Part shown: positions 54,510 to 63,429 of the stretch, piece by piece
Position numbering within the stretch: the stretch's first letter is position 1
How the letters are laid out: the number at the start of each line of letters is the position of its first letter
From: Chitinophaga sp. MM2321
GTDB lineage: Bacteria; Bacteroidota; Bacteroidia; Chitinophagales; Chitinophagaceae
Assembly: GCF_964033635.1 (NCBI RefSeq)
Contig: NZ_OZ035533.1
Location: 1,612,001 to 1,676,000 of the forward strand
Length of the DNA: 64,000 nucleotides
Reading direction: 5' to 3'
Notes under the pieces: generated by a model
What the model was told of the DNA's origin: nothing
The model's database searches: none
What the model saw: only the letters and a program-made list of their open reading frames with translations
Program-made: the position numbers and the translations under genes

Positions 54510-55961
54510 ATGCTTTTGCTGATCCTTTTATTCATCCTCCTCGGTGGCGCTTTCCTATCCTGGATAGCATCGGCCGGCAGCAAGGAATTGTCGCGCTGGA
54601 TCGCACTCGGCAGCGTACTCCTCAACCTGGTGATTGTGCTGGTGATCTGGGCGCAGCATCCGGCTGCGGGTAGCCAATGGATCTATAACTACCAGGTGGA
54701 ATGGGTGCCTCATTTTGGTATCAGCCTTCACCTGGCCATGGATGGTCTTAGCCTGCTGATGCTGGCGCTTACCTTTTTCCTGGGTACGCTGTCAGTACTT
54801 ATTTCCTGGAAAGAGATCAACACCCGCGTGGGCTTCTTCCATTTCAACCTGCTCTTTGTGCTTTGCGGTATCACCGGTGTTTTTCTCACCATGGATCTTT
54901 TCCTCTTTTATTTTTTCTGGGAGATGATGCTGATCCCGATGTATTTCCTGATCGGCATCTGGGGACATGAAAACAGGGAATATGCCGCCAATAAATTTTT
55001 CCTGTTTACCCAGGGCGGTGGCTTGCTCATGTTGCTGGCTATCCTGGGATTATACTTTACACATGCTGCTAACACCAACGTATATACGTTTGATTACAAC
55101 GACCTGTTACATACACCTATGGCGGAAAGTAGAGCGCGTTGGCTGATGCTGGGTTTCCTTGTTGCATTTCTTGTGAAACTGCCGGCAGTACCGTTTCACA
55201 CCTGGTTGCCGGATGCGCATACAGAAGCGCCTACAGCGGGCAGTGTGGTGCTGGCAGGGTTGCTGCTGAAAACGGGTGCTTATGGTATCCTGCGTTTTGT
55301 ATTGCCCATATTCCCCGAAGCTTCCAGGCACTTTGCACCATTGATGATGTTACTGGGAGTGGTGGGCATCTTATACGGTGGCATGCTGGCCTATGCGCAA
55401 ACAGATTTTAAAAGACTGATCGCCTATACCAGTGTAAGTCATATGGGTTTTGTATTGGTGGGTGCTTTTTCTTTCAATGCAGTAGCTTACCAGGGAGTAG
55501 TGATGCAGATCATTGCCCATGGGGTAAGTACAGGCGCCTTGTTTATCATTGCCGGTGCTTTGTATGAGCGTATTCATACCCGTAACCTCCGGGAGATGGG
55601 TGGTTTGTGGACACGGATACCGGTCATGGGTACTGCCACCATGATCTTTGTAATGGCCTCGCTGGGGCTGCCCGGGTTGGGCAATTTTGTGGCGGAATTC
55701 CTGATCCTGCTGGGGAGCTGGCAGGCCAATCGCTGGTTGACGGTATTTGCTACTATCGGCCTGGTGATCGCTACCATCTACTCGCTGCGTATCATGCAGA
55801 AAGTATTCTTCGGACCGTGCAACCGGCAGTATGAATTGCCGGATCTGAACAAGCGGGAACTGGTGATCATTACAGCACTGGTGATCGCTATTATTTTATT
55901 GGGCGTATATCCGCAACCGGTATTAAATACATCACAAAAAACAGCCTATGTCGTTCACTGA
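54510..55961 (+). CDS. nuoM: NADH-quinone oxidoreductase subunit M
   Basis: 483 residues, an antiporter-like subunit. Signature segments are FFWEMMLIPMYFLIGIWG, LPDAHTEAPTAGSVVLAGLLLKTGAYG and LIAYTSVSHMGFVLVG. The key Lys in the middle-helix region and the Glu in WEMMLIP are present. Its end overlaps nuoN by 14 bases. Confidence 0.97.
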   Translation: MLLLILLFILLGGAFLSWIASAGSKELSRWIALGSVLLNLVIVLVIWAQHPAAGSQWIYNYQVEWVPHFGISLHLAMDGLSLLMLALTFFLGTLSVLISWKEINTRVGFFHFNLLFVLCGITGVFLTMDLFLFYFFWEMMLIPMYFLIGIWGHENREYAANKFFLFTQGGGLLMLLAILGLYFTHAANTNVYTFDYNDLLHTPMAESRARWLMLGFLVAFLVKLPAVPFHTWLPDAHTEAPTAGSVVLAGLLLKTGAYGILRFVLPIFPEASRHFAPLMMLLGVVGILYGGMLAYAQTDFKRLIAYTSVSHMGFVLVGAFSFNAVAYQGVVMQIIAHGVSTGALFIIAGALYERIHTRNLREMGGLWTRIPVMGTATMIFVMASLGLPGLGNFVAEFLILLGSWQANRWLTVFATIGLVIATIYSLRIMQKVFFGPCNRQYELPDLNKRELVIITALVIAIILLGVYPQPVLNTSQKTAYVVH

Positions 55962-57390
55962 TTTTCTAAGTCTGGGGCCGGTGATCACCTTAGCTGCGGC
56001 GGCTGTGATATGCTTGCTGCTGGTCGCGATCAAGCGTAATCACCGGATCATGTATGCCGGTGCCCTGCTGGCATTCGGGATGGCTTTAACAGCCATTGTG
56101 CCGGCGGTGCAGTATATCCCGCATACCATACCTCCGTTGCTGGTAATAGACGAATTCTCCCTTTTTAATACGGGCCTGATCCTGGTATCCGGGTTTATTA
56201 TATTATTACTCTCCTATAATTATTTTGAAGAAAGGGAAGAACGAAAAGAAGAATATTACCTGTTGCTGTTATTCGCTACCACAGGCGCATTGGTATTGGT
56301 GTTGAGCAGGCATTTTATGTCGCTGTTCCTGGGACTGGAAATACTTAGCATCAGTTTATACGGGCTGATTGCGTACCTGCGTGCACGTGAGCGTTCTGAT
56401 GAAGCAGGGATTAAATACCTGATCCTGGCGGCTTTGTCATCCGCTTTTTTATTATTCGGGATGGCGTTGGTATATGCTTTTACTGGGCATATGGATTTTC
56501 CGGGTATCGGCGAAGCACTGCGACAGGCGGGTTACCTGCCGGTGTCTGTCATGGCGGGCTTTGCGATGATGCTGATCGGCATCGGATTCAAACTGGGCAT
56601 CGTACCTTTTCATATGTGGGCGCCCGATATTTATGAAGGAGCACCGTTGCCGGTTGCGGCCTTTATTGCCACCATCTCCAAAGGAGGAATGCTGGTTTTA
56701 CTGATCCGCTTTTATGAAGATATTCACGGAAACGACTACACGATGTTGTGGTGGATCCTGGCCATCGTAGCAGTGGCCTCTATGTTTACGGGCAACTGGC
56801 TGGCACTCCGGCAACAAAATATAAAACGCATCCTTGCTTATTCTTCTATTGCGCACATGGGATATATTCTGGTGGCTTTTTTGTCCGGCGTACAAGCAGG
56901 ACTGGAAGCCATTTCTTTTTACCTGGTAGCTTATTTTATTACCACGATCGGCGCTTTCGGCGTATTGATCGTGATGTCCAGCAGTATACAGGATGCGGAA
57001 ACACTGTCGGATTACAGGAGCATGTTCTGGCGCTATCCGTGGATAGCCACTGTATTTACAGCGATGTTGCTGTCGTTGGCAGGCATACCACTCACTGCTG
57101 GTTTTATCGGAAAATTTTATATCGTCATGGCTGGTGTGAACGGACATCGTTGGTTCCTGCTGTTTATGCTGGTCATAAATAGTGTAATTGGATTATACTA
57201 TTATATCCGCATTATTGCTATCATGTTCAATGCACCGGTTGAAGGAGAAGAAGTATCGCCCATCAAACCGGCACTACCCATGGCAGGCAACGTTACACTG
57301 GTGTTGCTGACGGTGTTGCTGATAGGACTGGGCATCTATCCTACGTCCATGATGCAGCTGATCCAACAGATGATGAAGATGATCGTTTAA
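55948..57390 (+). CDS. nuoN: NADH-quinone oxidoreductase subunit N
   Basis: 480 residues, the third antiporter-like subunit. Motifs: GLEILSISLYGLIAYLR, GFKLGIVPFHMWAPDIYEGAPLPVAAFIATISKG and RILAYSSIAHMGYILVAF. It overlaps nuoM by 14 bases and is the last gene of the operon. Its stop codon shares bases with the stop of the convergent TonB-type gene, so there is no terminator space between the two. Confidence 0.97.
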   Translation: MSFTDFLSLGPVITLAAAAVICLLLVAIKRNHRIMYAGALLAFGMALTAIVPAVQYIPHTIPPLLVIDEFSLFNTGLILVSGFIILLLSYNYFEEREERKEEYYLLLLFATTGALVLVLSRHFMSLFLGLEILSISLYGLIAYLRARERSDEAGIKYLILAALSSAFLLFGMALVYAFTGHMDFPGIGEALRQAGYLPVSVMAGFAMMLIGIGFKLGIVPFHMWAPDIYEGAPLPVAAFIATISKGGMLVLLIRFYEDIHGNDYTMLWWILAIVAVASMFTGNWLALRQQNIKRILAYSSIAHMGYILVAFLSGVQAGLEAISFYLVAYFITTIGAFGVLIVMSSSIQDAETLSDYRSMFWRYPWIATVFTAMLLSLAGIPLTAGFIGKFYIVMAGVNGHRWFLLFMLVINSVIGLYYYIRIIAIMFNAPVEGEEVSPIKPALPMAGNVTLVLLTVLLIGLGIYPTSMMQLIQQMMKMIV

Positions 57391-59825
57391 CCCGCTCTTT
57401 TGAGCTCTTCAGCTGTACCGGTCTTTCTTTCCCTGGCTGCTTTAATACTGCTGTTGCCAAAGCGATAGCTGAGATAAATGCTGATCGTTCTGAACTGCCA
57501 GGTATTGAAGATCTTCATATACAGGTTGGAATTCTCAGCCACCCCGCGGTAAGATTCGTTTCGCAGAATGTTATTGTAACTGAGTTTTACGGTAGCCGTT
57601 TTCTTTAAGAAAGTTTTCTGTATACCGGTATTCAGGTTATACTGGCTATATCCCTTGAAAATACCGTAGATAAAAGGAGAGTTGTAATAACCCATCACTT
57701 CCAGTTTGAAATCATGCGGCAGCGTAATGGTGTTGGTGGTATTGAAATTATAAGTGAAACTGCTGGTATATTTATGTTGACCAAAATTATCTTCAAAAGA
57801 ATAATCATTAAAAGATAAGTTGACATTATTATCACTATTCCACCACTTTGTTACCTGGAAAGGCAGCGTTACCGCAAGGCTATACACATTACTGTGGTCA
57901 AAATTTTTGAGGGTGGCCATGGTTACTTTTGTACTGTCATTCTGCGTGATAAATTCATCCATCACGTCTTTCGTTCTGCTGTAGCCCAGTGTAGCGATAT
58001 ACTTATCCTTGAAGGTATACGCAAACTCAATATTATTGGTATACTGCGGATTCAGGTATGGATTCCCCCTGAAGTAAGTATATCTGTCAAGATAAAACAT
58101 AAAAGGATTTAGCTGACCATACTCTGGACGTTCTATTCTGCGGGAATAGGCCAGGCTTAATTTATTTTTATCGTTTAATTTCTGATCTATGGTCAGGTTC
58201 GGGAAGAAGTCGAGATAGCTGCGTTTTACCTGCGTCTTTGTGCCCAGAGAGCGGCCGTCTGATTTTGTATTCTCCAGTCGTAACCCCACCTGTACGCCGG
58301 TTTTATGCAGTTGTTTTTTGTAACTGGCATAAGCGGCATATACATCTTCCTGATAATTAAACTCATCACTCTGAGAAGGAGACGGTATATACTGACCATT
58401 TTTTAAAGAGTCGTACAGGAGCCGGTTGGTAGTAGTTACCAGGCTGGCTTTTACACCTGCTTCCAGTTTACCGTCTTTACCGAGCGGCCACGCCGCATCT
58501 GCTTTAATACTTTTGATGGTGATCTGTGTGCCGCCACCATTCTGAATACCATTAGGGTCCTTATTGTTTTTAGTGGCGATCACATACATGCTGTCATTCA
58601 ACAACAGGTGACGGTTATTGTTGAACCGGGCGTAATCCACATCCATACTGAATTCCCGGCCATTGGTGTCCAGCACGGCTTTGTAGTTGAGATTAACGGC
58701 TATATTATTAAAGCGGTTATTATTCCGGGTAAAAGAATTCAGGATGGAGTCCGGTTGCTGCGCTGGTTGTCCCAGCCTGGTGCCGCTATAGATCTGATTA
58801 CTAAAACTACTGGCGTAACCATTTACCAGTACACCGATGGTTTGTTTATCGTTGATGAAATAATCGTAACCGGCTTTATAGGCATTCCGCTGGAAACGGT
58901 TCCGCTGAAAAATGCTTTGTTCTATCAGCGTTTCCTGGCCTTTATCGTTAATATTCCGGCTGTATTCGCGGGTAACCTGGAAAGGGCGGTCGCCTTTGGT
59001 GAAGTCACCATACAAATTGAATTTATGCGTTCTCCAGTTAAAGCTGCCGTTAGCATTATAGTACCCGTAACGCGCCTGCGACAGGGTCGCGTTTATGGTG
59101 CCATTGATGCCTGTCAGCTTGCCTTTTTTTGTTTTTATGTTGATAATACCGCCGTTGCCGGAAGCATCATATTTTGCAGAAGGGCTGGTGAGAATTTCTA
59201 TTTGTGAGATAGATTCACCGGGTGTGTTTTTTAACATGTTGGTGAGTTCTTCTCCGCTGAGATAGGTTAGTTTTCCATCTATCATCACGGTAACGCTCTG
59301 TCCTTTCATCTTCACATTTTCGCTGTTATCTACCTGTACGCCTGGTGCTCTTTTTAAGATATCCAGCGCGGTATTGCCCGCAGCTGTTACACTGTTTTCC
59401 ACGTTGAGCACTGTTTTACCGGCGCTCTTTTCTATATAGGGTTTGGCGGCCGTAACATTTACGGCCTGCAAATTTTTAGAGAGTGTTTCCAGGGCAATTG
59501 TTTTCAGGGAGATGCCTGGCTGGGCTGCATCCAGTGTAAAAGCCGGTATGTATTGGGTATTGTATCCCATCTGCGAAGCCTGGATGATATAATGACCGGC
59601 GGGGATCTTTTCAAAACGACAATCGCCGGTTTCTGTAGTTAGTTCTCCTTTCACCAGGGAAGAGTCTTTTACCTGGAGTAAAAGCACACTGGCGAAGGGT
59701 AGGGGTTTACCGCTGTGGTCCGTGATTTTCAGGGTAATGATTCCGGGGGAAGGACTGTTTTTTTGTGCAAAAGTGGTTGGCACAAAACATATCAGCATTC
59801 CCATTAAGACAATGAAATTTCTCAT
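57387..59825 (-). CDS. TonB-dependent-receptor-like outer membrane beta-barrel protein
   Basis: 812 residues with a signal peptide (hydrophobic about 5-19, cleavage near TFAQK). In order: a carboxypeptidase-regulatory-like beta domain (about 25-110, GKPLPFASVLLLQVKDSS), a plug domain (about 125-230, ALDILKRAPGVQVDNSENVKMKG and GNGGIINIKTKKG) and a C-terminal barrel with many aromatic strands. The hydrophilic C-terminal tail after RFGNSSIKA is common in this subfamily. It is not paired with a SusD gene, so it is unlikely to be a classic glycan importer; ligand unknown. It overlaps nuoN convergently. Confidence 0.87.
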   Translation of the reverse strand: MRNFIVLMGMLICFVPTTFAQKNSPSPGIITLKITDHSGKPLPFASVLLLQVKDSSLVKGELTTETGDCRFEKIPAGHYIIQASQMGYNTQYIPAFTLDAAQPGISLKTIALETLSKNLQAVNVTAAKPYIEKSAGKTVLNVENSVTAAGNTALDILKRAPGVQVDNSENVKMKGQSVTVMIDGKLTYLSGEELTNMLKNTPGESISQIEILTSPSAKYDASGNGGIINIKTKKGKLTGINGTINATLSQARYGYYNANGSFNWRTHKFNLYGDFTKGDRPFQVTREYSRNINDKGQETLIEQSIFQRNRFQRNAYKAGYDYFINDKQTIGVLVNGYASSFSNQIYSGTRLGQPAQQPDSILNSFTRNNNRFNNIAVNLNYKAVLDTNGREFSMDVDYARFNNNRHLLLNDSMYVIATKNNKDPNGIQNGGGTQITIKSIKADAAWPLGKDGKLEAGVKASLVTTTNRLLYDSLKNGQYIPSPSQSDEFNYQEDVYAAYASYKKQLHKTGVQVGLRLENTKSDGRSLGTKTQVKRSYLDFFPNLTIDQKLNDKNKLSLAYSRRIERPEYGQLNPFMFYLDRYTYFRGNPYLNPQYTNNIEFAYTFKDKYIATLGYSRTKDVMDEFITQNDSTKVTMATLKNFDHSNVYSLAVTLPFQVTKWWNSDNNVNLSFNDYSFEDNFGQHKYTSSFTYNFNTTNTITLPHDFKLEVMGYYNSPFIYGIFKGYSQYNLNTGIQKTFLKKTATVKLSYNNILRNESYRGVAENSNLYMKIFNTWQFRTISIYLSYRFGNSSIKAARERKTGTAEELKRAG

Positions 59826-59851
59826 ACAATCTAACTCATTAAATAAATTCT

Positions 59852-59873
59852 CAAAAGCGGTTCCTGCTAACCG
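59852..59873 (-). terminator. Probable terminator of the small lipoprotein gene
   Basis: On the minus strand CGGTT (59873-59869) pairs with AACCG (59862-59858), followed by CTTTTG. It lies 18 bases past the stop codon at 59892. The stem is only 5 bp. Confidence 0.4.
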
Positions 59874-59891
59874 GGCGGGGAGCCCTGTTCC

Positions 59892-60155
59892 TTACTGTCT
59901 GTTGTACAGTCTGTATATTGCTATCAGTGCATCTTTTACTTTTTCCACACGTACCTGCTCCCTTTCAAGGGCTACAGTGGTTTGGGCCACTGGTGGCTCC
60001 GAAGCATCCTGGCAGTTTCCAAGGGTGATAAGATACAATGGTAGCATATCAGGGGTGCTGACAGGTATGGAGGCGGTGGAGTTCATCTTCCCCCTGCATG
60101 CTATGAATAGCATAAAGGAGGAAGACAAGAGTATCATAAGGGCAACCTTTTTCAT
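59892..60155 (-). CDS. Small lipoprotein of unknown function
   Basis: 87 residues. Lipoprotein signal with lipobox LFIAC (Cys20) after the hydrophobic stretch. The mature part is 67 residues with a conserved-looking C-terminal helix (VALEREQVRVEKVKDALIAIYRLYN). No family recognised. It lies between lysC and the TonB-type gene on the same strand. A possible hairpin (AGTGTGC 60156-60162 with GCACACT 60196-60202) stands directly before its start. Confidence 0.65.
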   Translation of the reverse strand: MKKVALMILLSSSFMLFIACRGKMNSTASIPVSTPDMLPLYLITLGNCQDASEPPVAQTTVALEREQVRVEKVKDALIAIYRLYNRQ

Positions 60156-60242
60156 AGTGTGCTTTTCTTAAAGACGAACGACCTTAGAAAAAGTTGCACA
60201 CTGGATAAGAATTATTTTTCAAGATAAGACCGGATTGGGATA

Positions 60243-61511
60243 TTATTTCTGCAGCAACCGCTGTATGGTTATGGGAGAACGTTGCTCCAGCAGGATATTA
60301 TGCCCGTTACTCAGCTCTTCCAGGAGCCCGTCATGGTAATAGCGTACCGTGAGGAGTTCCAGGCCTTCATTGTAGGCTATTTTGAATTGCTCATGCAGGG
60401 TTTTGATGAGCAGTTCTATCTTCTCCGGGTTATTGTCTATACAGCAGGAGAAGCTGATAGCGCCATTCTGCATCAGGTTGATCTTCACTTTTAACTTGTG
60501 GAAGATTTCGTAAATATCACTGATCTTATCTTCCGTAATGAAAGAATAGTCTTTTGAAGTGATCTTCAGCAATACCTGGTTTTTTTTCAGTACGATGATG
60601 GGTGGTAGCTGCTTTGCATCTGCTTCTTCCTGGATAATGGTACCCGGCAGATTCTTATCCAGGAAACATTTTACCAGCAGCGGGATTTGTTTGTTCTGTA
60701 ATGGCTTAATGGTTTTTGGGTGGATCACCTGGGCGCCATAGTAGGCCATTTCAATGACTTCTCCATAACTGATCTCCGGAATATTGACGGTGTTGGGAAA
60801 CAGCTTGGGATCGGCGTTTTTGAGTCCTTCCACATCTTTCCAGATGGTCTGGCTTTCCGCATCCAGCATATTGGCGAATACCGCAGCGGAATAATCGCTG
60901 CCTTCCCGGCCCAGTGTAACGCTTTCGTTTTGATCGGTACTCCCGATAAAGCCCTGCGCGATGACGATATTGGTATTGTTGAACAGGGGAACCACTTTTT
61001 CGGTGACCTGTTTCTGCGTATAGGCCCAGTCTATATTTGCGTCGCGGAAGTTATCATCCGTGCGGAAGACATCTCTTACATCCAGCCAGGTATTTTTCAG
61101 GCCGGCTGTATTAAAGTAGGCGCTCACGATGGCGGTGCTGAGCAGCTCACCGAGTCCTACCAGTTGATCATAGTAATAGTCGTAGGTACGCATCGGCTTT
61201 TCGCCCAGCGTCCATTCTGCTTCGGTAAAGAATTGCTGTAGTTGGGTAAACAGGGGATGATCCCTGCCTCCCAGCAAGATTTCAGCTATGCTAAGATGTT
61301 GTTGCTCCACATTATAAAGCAGGCGGGCGGCAATTTCCCGCTTACGCAGGAAATAGTTCTGCGCTATCTTTTCCAGCTCATTGGTGGTTTTGCCCATGGC
61401 GGAAATAACGATCAGCAGTTTTTCGTCCGGAAACGATTGTACTATTTGCGCCACTTGCCGTATGCGATCAACACTTTCTAAACTTGCGCCACCAAACTTG
61501 AAAACCTTCAT
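60243..61511 (-). CDS. lysC: Monofunctional aspartate kinase
   Basis: 422 residues. It opens FKFGGASLESVD, the aspartokinase nucleotide motif, then has GSDYSAAVFANMLDAESQTIWKDVEGL and the PKTIKPLQ segment. The C-terminal about 130 residues hold ACT-type domains (LLKITSKDYSFITEDKIS, LMQNGAISFSCCIDN), likely lysine or other end-product sensing. It phosphorylates aspartate for the lysine/methionine/threonine branch. It is the second aspartokinase of the window and lacks a homoserine dehydrogenase domain; ThrA at 27580 has one. Divergent from fbp. Confidence 0.9.
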   Translation of the reverse strand: MKVFKFGGASLESVDRIRQVAQIVQSFPDEKLLIVISAMGKTTNELEKIAQNYFLRKREIAARLLYNVEQQHLSIAEILLGGRDHPLFTQLQQFFTEAEWTLGEKPMRTYDYYYDQLVGLGELLSTAIVSAYFNTAGLKNTWLDVRDVFRTDDNFRDANIDWAYTQKQVTEKVVPLFNNTNIVIAQGFIGSTDQNESVTLGREGSDYSAAVFANMLDAESQTIWKDVEGLKNADPKLFPNTVNIPEISYGEVIEMAYYGAQVIHPKTIKPLQNKQIPLLVKCFLDKNLPGTIIQEEADAKQLPPIIVLKKNQVLLKITSKDYSFITEDKISDIYEIFHKLKVKINLMQNGAISFSCCIDNNPEKIELLIKTLHEQFKIAYNEGLELLTVRYYHDGLLEELSNGHNILLEQRSPITIQRLLQK

Positions 61512-61668
61512 ATAATAGATGTCTTATCTGAAAAATTATTTGGCAAAGTAAGGTAAGTTTAGAATTGTTTTAAAATATGTTTACAGATTGATGACAATTT
61601 CTGCTAAAATAGTGCTAAAATAAAGTCAATTCCTGTAATTTCGTCTGATAAACTGATCAATCAACGTT

Positions 61669-62679
61669 ATGAACCTCAAACAAAAAGTAATGACCCTGGA
61701 TGAATTTACTATCCAGGAGTTACGCAATTATCCGGGTGCAACAGGGCAGTTGTCGGGCTTACTGCGTGACATTGGCCTGGCATCGAAAAGAGTTAATGTG
61801 GAAGTGAATAAGGCCGGCATTGCAGATATTTTAGGAGAAGTCGGCAAAACCAACGTACAGGGAGAATCCGTAAAGAAGCTGGACGAATTTGCGAATGACC
61901 AGTTCATTAGTTCCCTGCAAAGCAGCATCTATTGCTGTGGGGTAGCTTCGGAGGAAAACGAACATTTCATTCCGTTTACCGACGAACTTTCCAAGAAATC
62001 AAAGTATGTGGTACTGCTCGATCCTCTGGACGGTTCCGGTAACATCGATGTCAATGTATCTATCGGTACTATCTTTTCCGTGTACCGCCGGCTTTCTCCG
62101 GAAGGAACGGAGTGTGTGCTGGAGGATTTCCTGCAACCGGGTACCCAGCAGATTGCAGCCGGATACATTATCTATGGTTCTTCTACCATGATGGTATACG
62201 CCACCCGTCGCAGTGTACAGGGCTTCACCCTGGACCCTTCTATCGGCGAGTTCTGTTTATCGCACCCCAACCTGAAATGCCCGCCGGACAGTGATATTTT
62301 CTCTGTAAACGTAGGCTACTACCATCTGTACGAAGAAAAGGTCCGTCATGCCATCGATCATTTTATGGCCAGAAATGAAAAAGACCGTATCTACCGCCAT
62401 CGCTTTATCGGCTGTATGGTGGCTGAAATACACCGTACTTTAATCCAGGGAGGGATCTTTATGTATCCTGCCTATGGTAATTATCCTGCGGGGCGTTTAC
62501 GCATCTGCTATGAATGCAATCCCATGTCGTTTATCATGGAAAAAGCCGGGGGCTCCTCTATGGCCAACGGCAAACAACGACTCCTGGAACTTAAACCGGT
62601 ACAGCTGCACCAGCGTATCCCTATTTTCATCGGCTCCAAAACGATGATGGATACCTGGAAACAGATCGTCAATAAATAA
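61669..62679 (+). CDS. fbp: Fructose-1,6-bisphosphatase class 1
   Basis: 336 residues. It hydrolyses fructose-1,6-bisphosphate in gluconeogenesis with Mg2+. The metal site LLDPLDGSGNIDVNVSIGTIFSVYR is canonical, and CMVAEIHRTLIQGGIFMYPAY and NYPAGRLRICYECNPMSFIMEKAGG are also typical. It is followed by a strong terminator, so probably monocistronic. Divergent from lysC across a 157-base promoter region in which I find only a weak TAATTTCG box. Confidence 0.96.
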   Translation: MNLKQKVMTLDEFTIQELRNYPGATGQLSGLLRDIGLASKRVNVEVNKAGIADILGEVGKTNVQGESVKKLDEFANDQFISSLQSSIYCCGVASEENEHFIPFTDELSKKSKYVVLLDPLDGSGNIDVNVSIGTIFSVYRRLSPEGTECVLEDFLQPGTQQIAAGYIIYGSSTMMVYATRRSVQGFTLDPSIGEFCLSHPNLKCPPDSDIFSVNVGYYHLYEEKVRHAIDHFMARNEKDRIYRHRFIGCMVAEIHRTLIQGGIFMYPAYGNYPAGRLRICYECNPMSFIMEKAGGSSMANGKQRLLELKPVQLHQRIPIFIGSKTMMDTWKQIVNK

Positions 62680-62685
62680 AAAAGG

Positions 62686-62723
62686 AATCAGGAATTACGC
62701 ACTTCGTAATTCCTGATTTTTTT
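62686..62723 (+). terminator. Intrinsic terminator of fbp
   Basis: AATCAGGAATTACG (62686-62699) and CGTAATTCCTGATT (62705-62718) are perfect 14-base arms with a 5-base loop, ending in a run of seven T. It lies 6 bases after the fbp stop. Confidence 0.92.
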
Positions 62724-62786
62724 GGTACAACACTTGCTTACGCTATATCCTATCAATCGTTTTATTTTTTAACCAGTTTTATTGCT

Positions 62787-63275
62787 ATGTCAATTTTGAA
62801 AAGCCGCAGGGTCCTGGCATTCCTGCTTGTGGTGTTTGCAGCATTCCAGGTAAGCGCATGTTCACGTGCCACCAGTCGTGTAGACAGCACCAACGGCGGG
62901 AAAAGCATGGATGAACAGATCCTCTACTACACCAACAAATTCCGTCACTCCAAAGGTTTGAAACCATTACAACTGGATGAAACCATCAGCCAGCAGGCGC
63001 GCCGCCATAGCCGCGATATGGCCAGTGGCCGCACAGGATTCGGGCATGAAGGATTCGAAGACCGCGTAGCCGTTGTTACCAAAAAAATGGGACGTGTAGG
63101 TGCCGCCGCCGAAAACGTGGCCTATGGTACCCTCGACGCAGAAGCCGTGGTAAACGGATGGATCAAGAGCCCCGGTCACCGCCGGAATATGCTGGGAGAC
63201 TATACCCTCATCGGTATTGGAACTGCCGATAAAGGAAGGATCACTTTCTTTACGCAGGTGTTTATAAAGCAGTAG
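62787..63275 (+). CDS. CAP-domain (SCP/PR-1-like) lipoprotein
   Basis: 162 residues with lipobox QVSAC (Cys25). The CAP domain spans about 45-160: LYYTNKFRHSKGLKPLQLDETISQQARRHS, FGHEGFEDRV (His), AENVAYGTLDAEAVVNGWIKSPGHRRNML (Glu and His). The four conserved CAP-pocket residues (two His, two Glu) are present. Bacterial CAP proteins are exported; their activity is not settled. The next gene is an ABC ATPase behind an inverted repeat. Confidence 0.88.
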   Translation: MSILKSRRVLAFLLVVFAAFQVSACSRATSRVDSTNGGKSMDEQILYYTNKFRHSKGLKPLQLDETISQQARRHSRDMASGRTGFGHEGFEDRVAVVTKKMGRVGAAAENVAYGTLDAEAVVNGWIKSPGHRRNMLGDYTLIGIGTADKGRITFFTQVFIKQ

Positions 63276-63293
63276 CCATTTATAGACTTGGAT

Positions 63294-63411
63294 ATTTAGG
63301 AATTTTGTGATTTTGGAATTTTGCGATTTTGTTTTTAGAGCGGGCTTATTACTGAACCTACATAATCAAACCACAAAATCACAAAATTCCAAAATCACAA
63401 AATCCCTAAAT
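63294..63411. repeat. Long inverted repeat of the GATTTTGGAATTTTG class
   Basis: 63294-63337 pairs with 63368-63411 over about 44 positions with a few mismatches (for example at 63302 and 63324) and a 30-base loop. Both arms are a head-to-tail series of GATTTTG and GAATTTTG words. It lies between the CAP-domain gene and the ABC ATPase; the -7 box of the latter begins 6 bases after the right arm. Confidence 0.88.
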
Positions 63412-63416
63412 GTTGT

Positions 63417-63424
63417 TACTTTTG
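63417..63424 (+). promoter_or_regulatory. Exact -7 box TACTTTTG close to the ABC ATPase start
   Basis: Exact match to TAnnTTTG, ending 5 bases before the ATG at 63430. If used, transcription would begin at or very near the start codon, giving a leaderless or near-leaderless mRNA. Confidence 0.5.
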
Positions 63425-63429
63425 GTGTC

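Noticed and set aside
63294..63411. CRISPR array
   Set aside because: Repeated words are 7-9 bases with no spacers of constant length, the arms are inverted, and there are no cas genes in the window.
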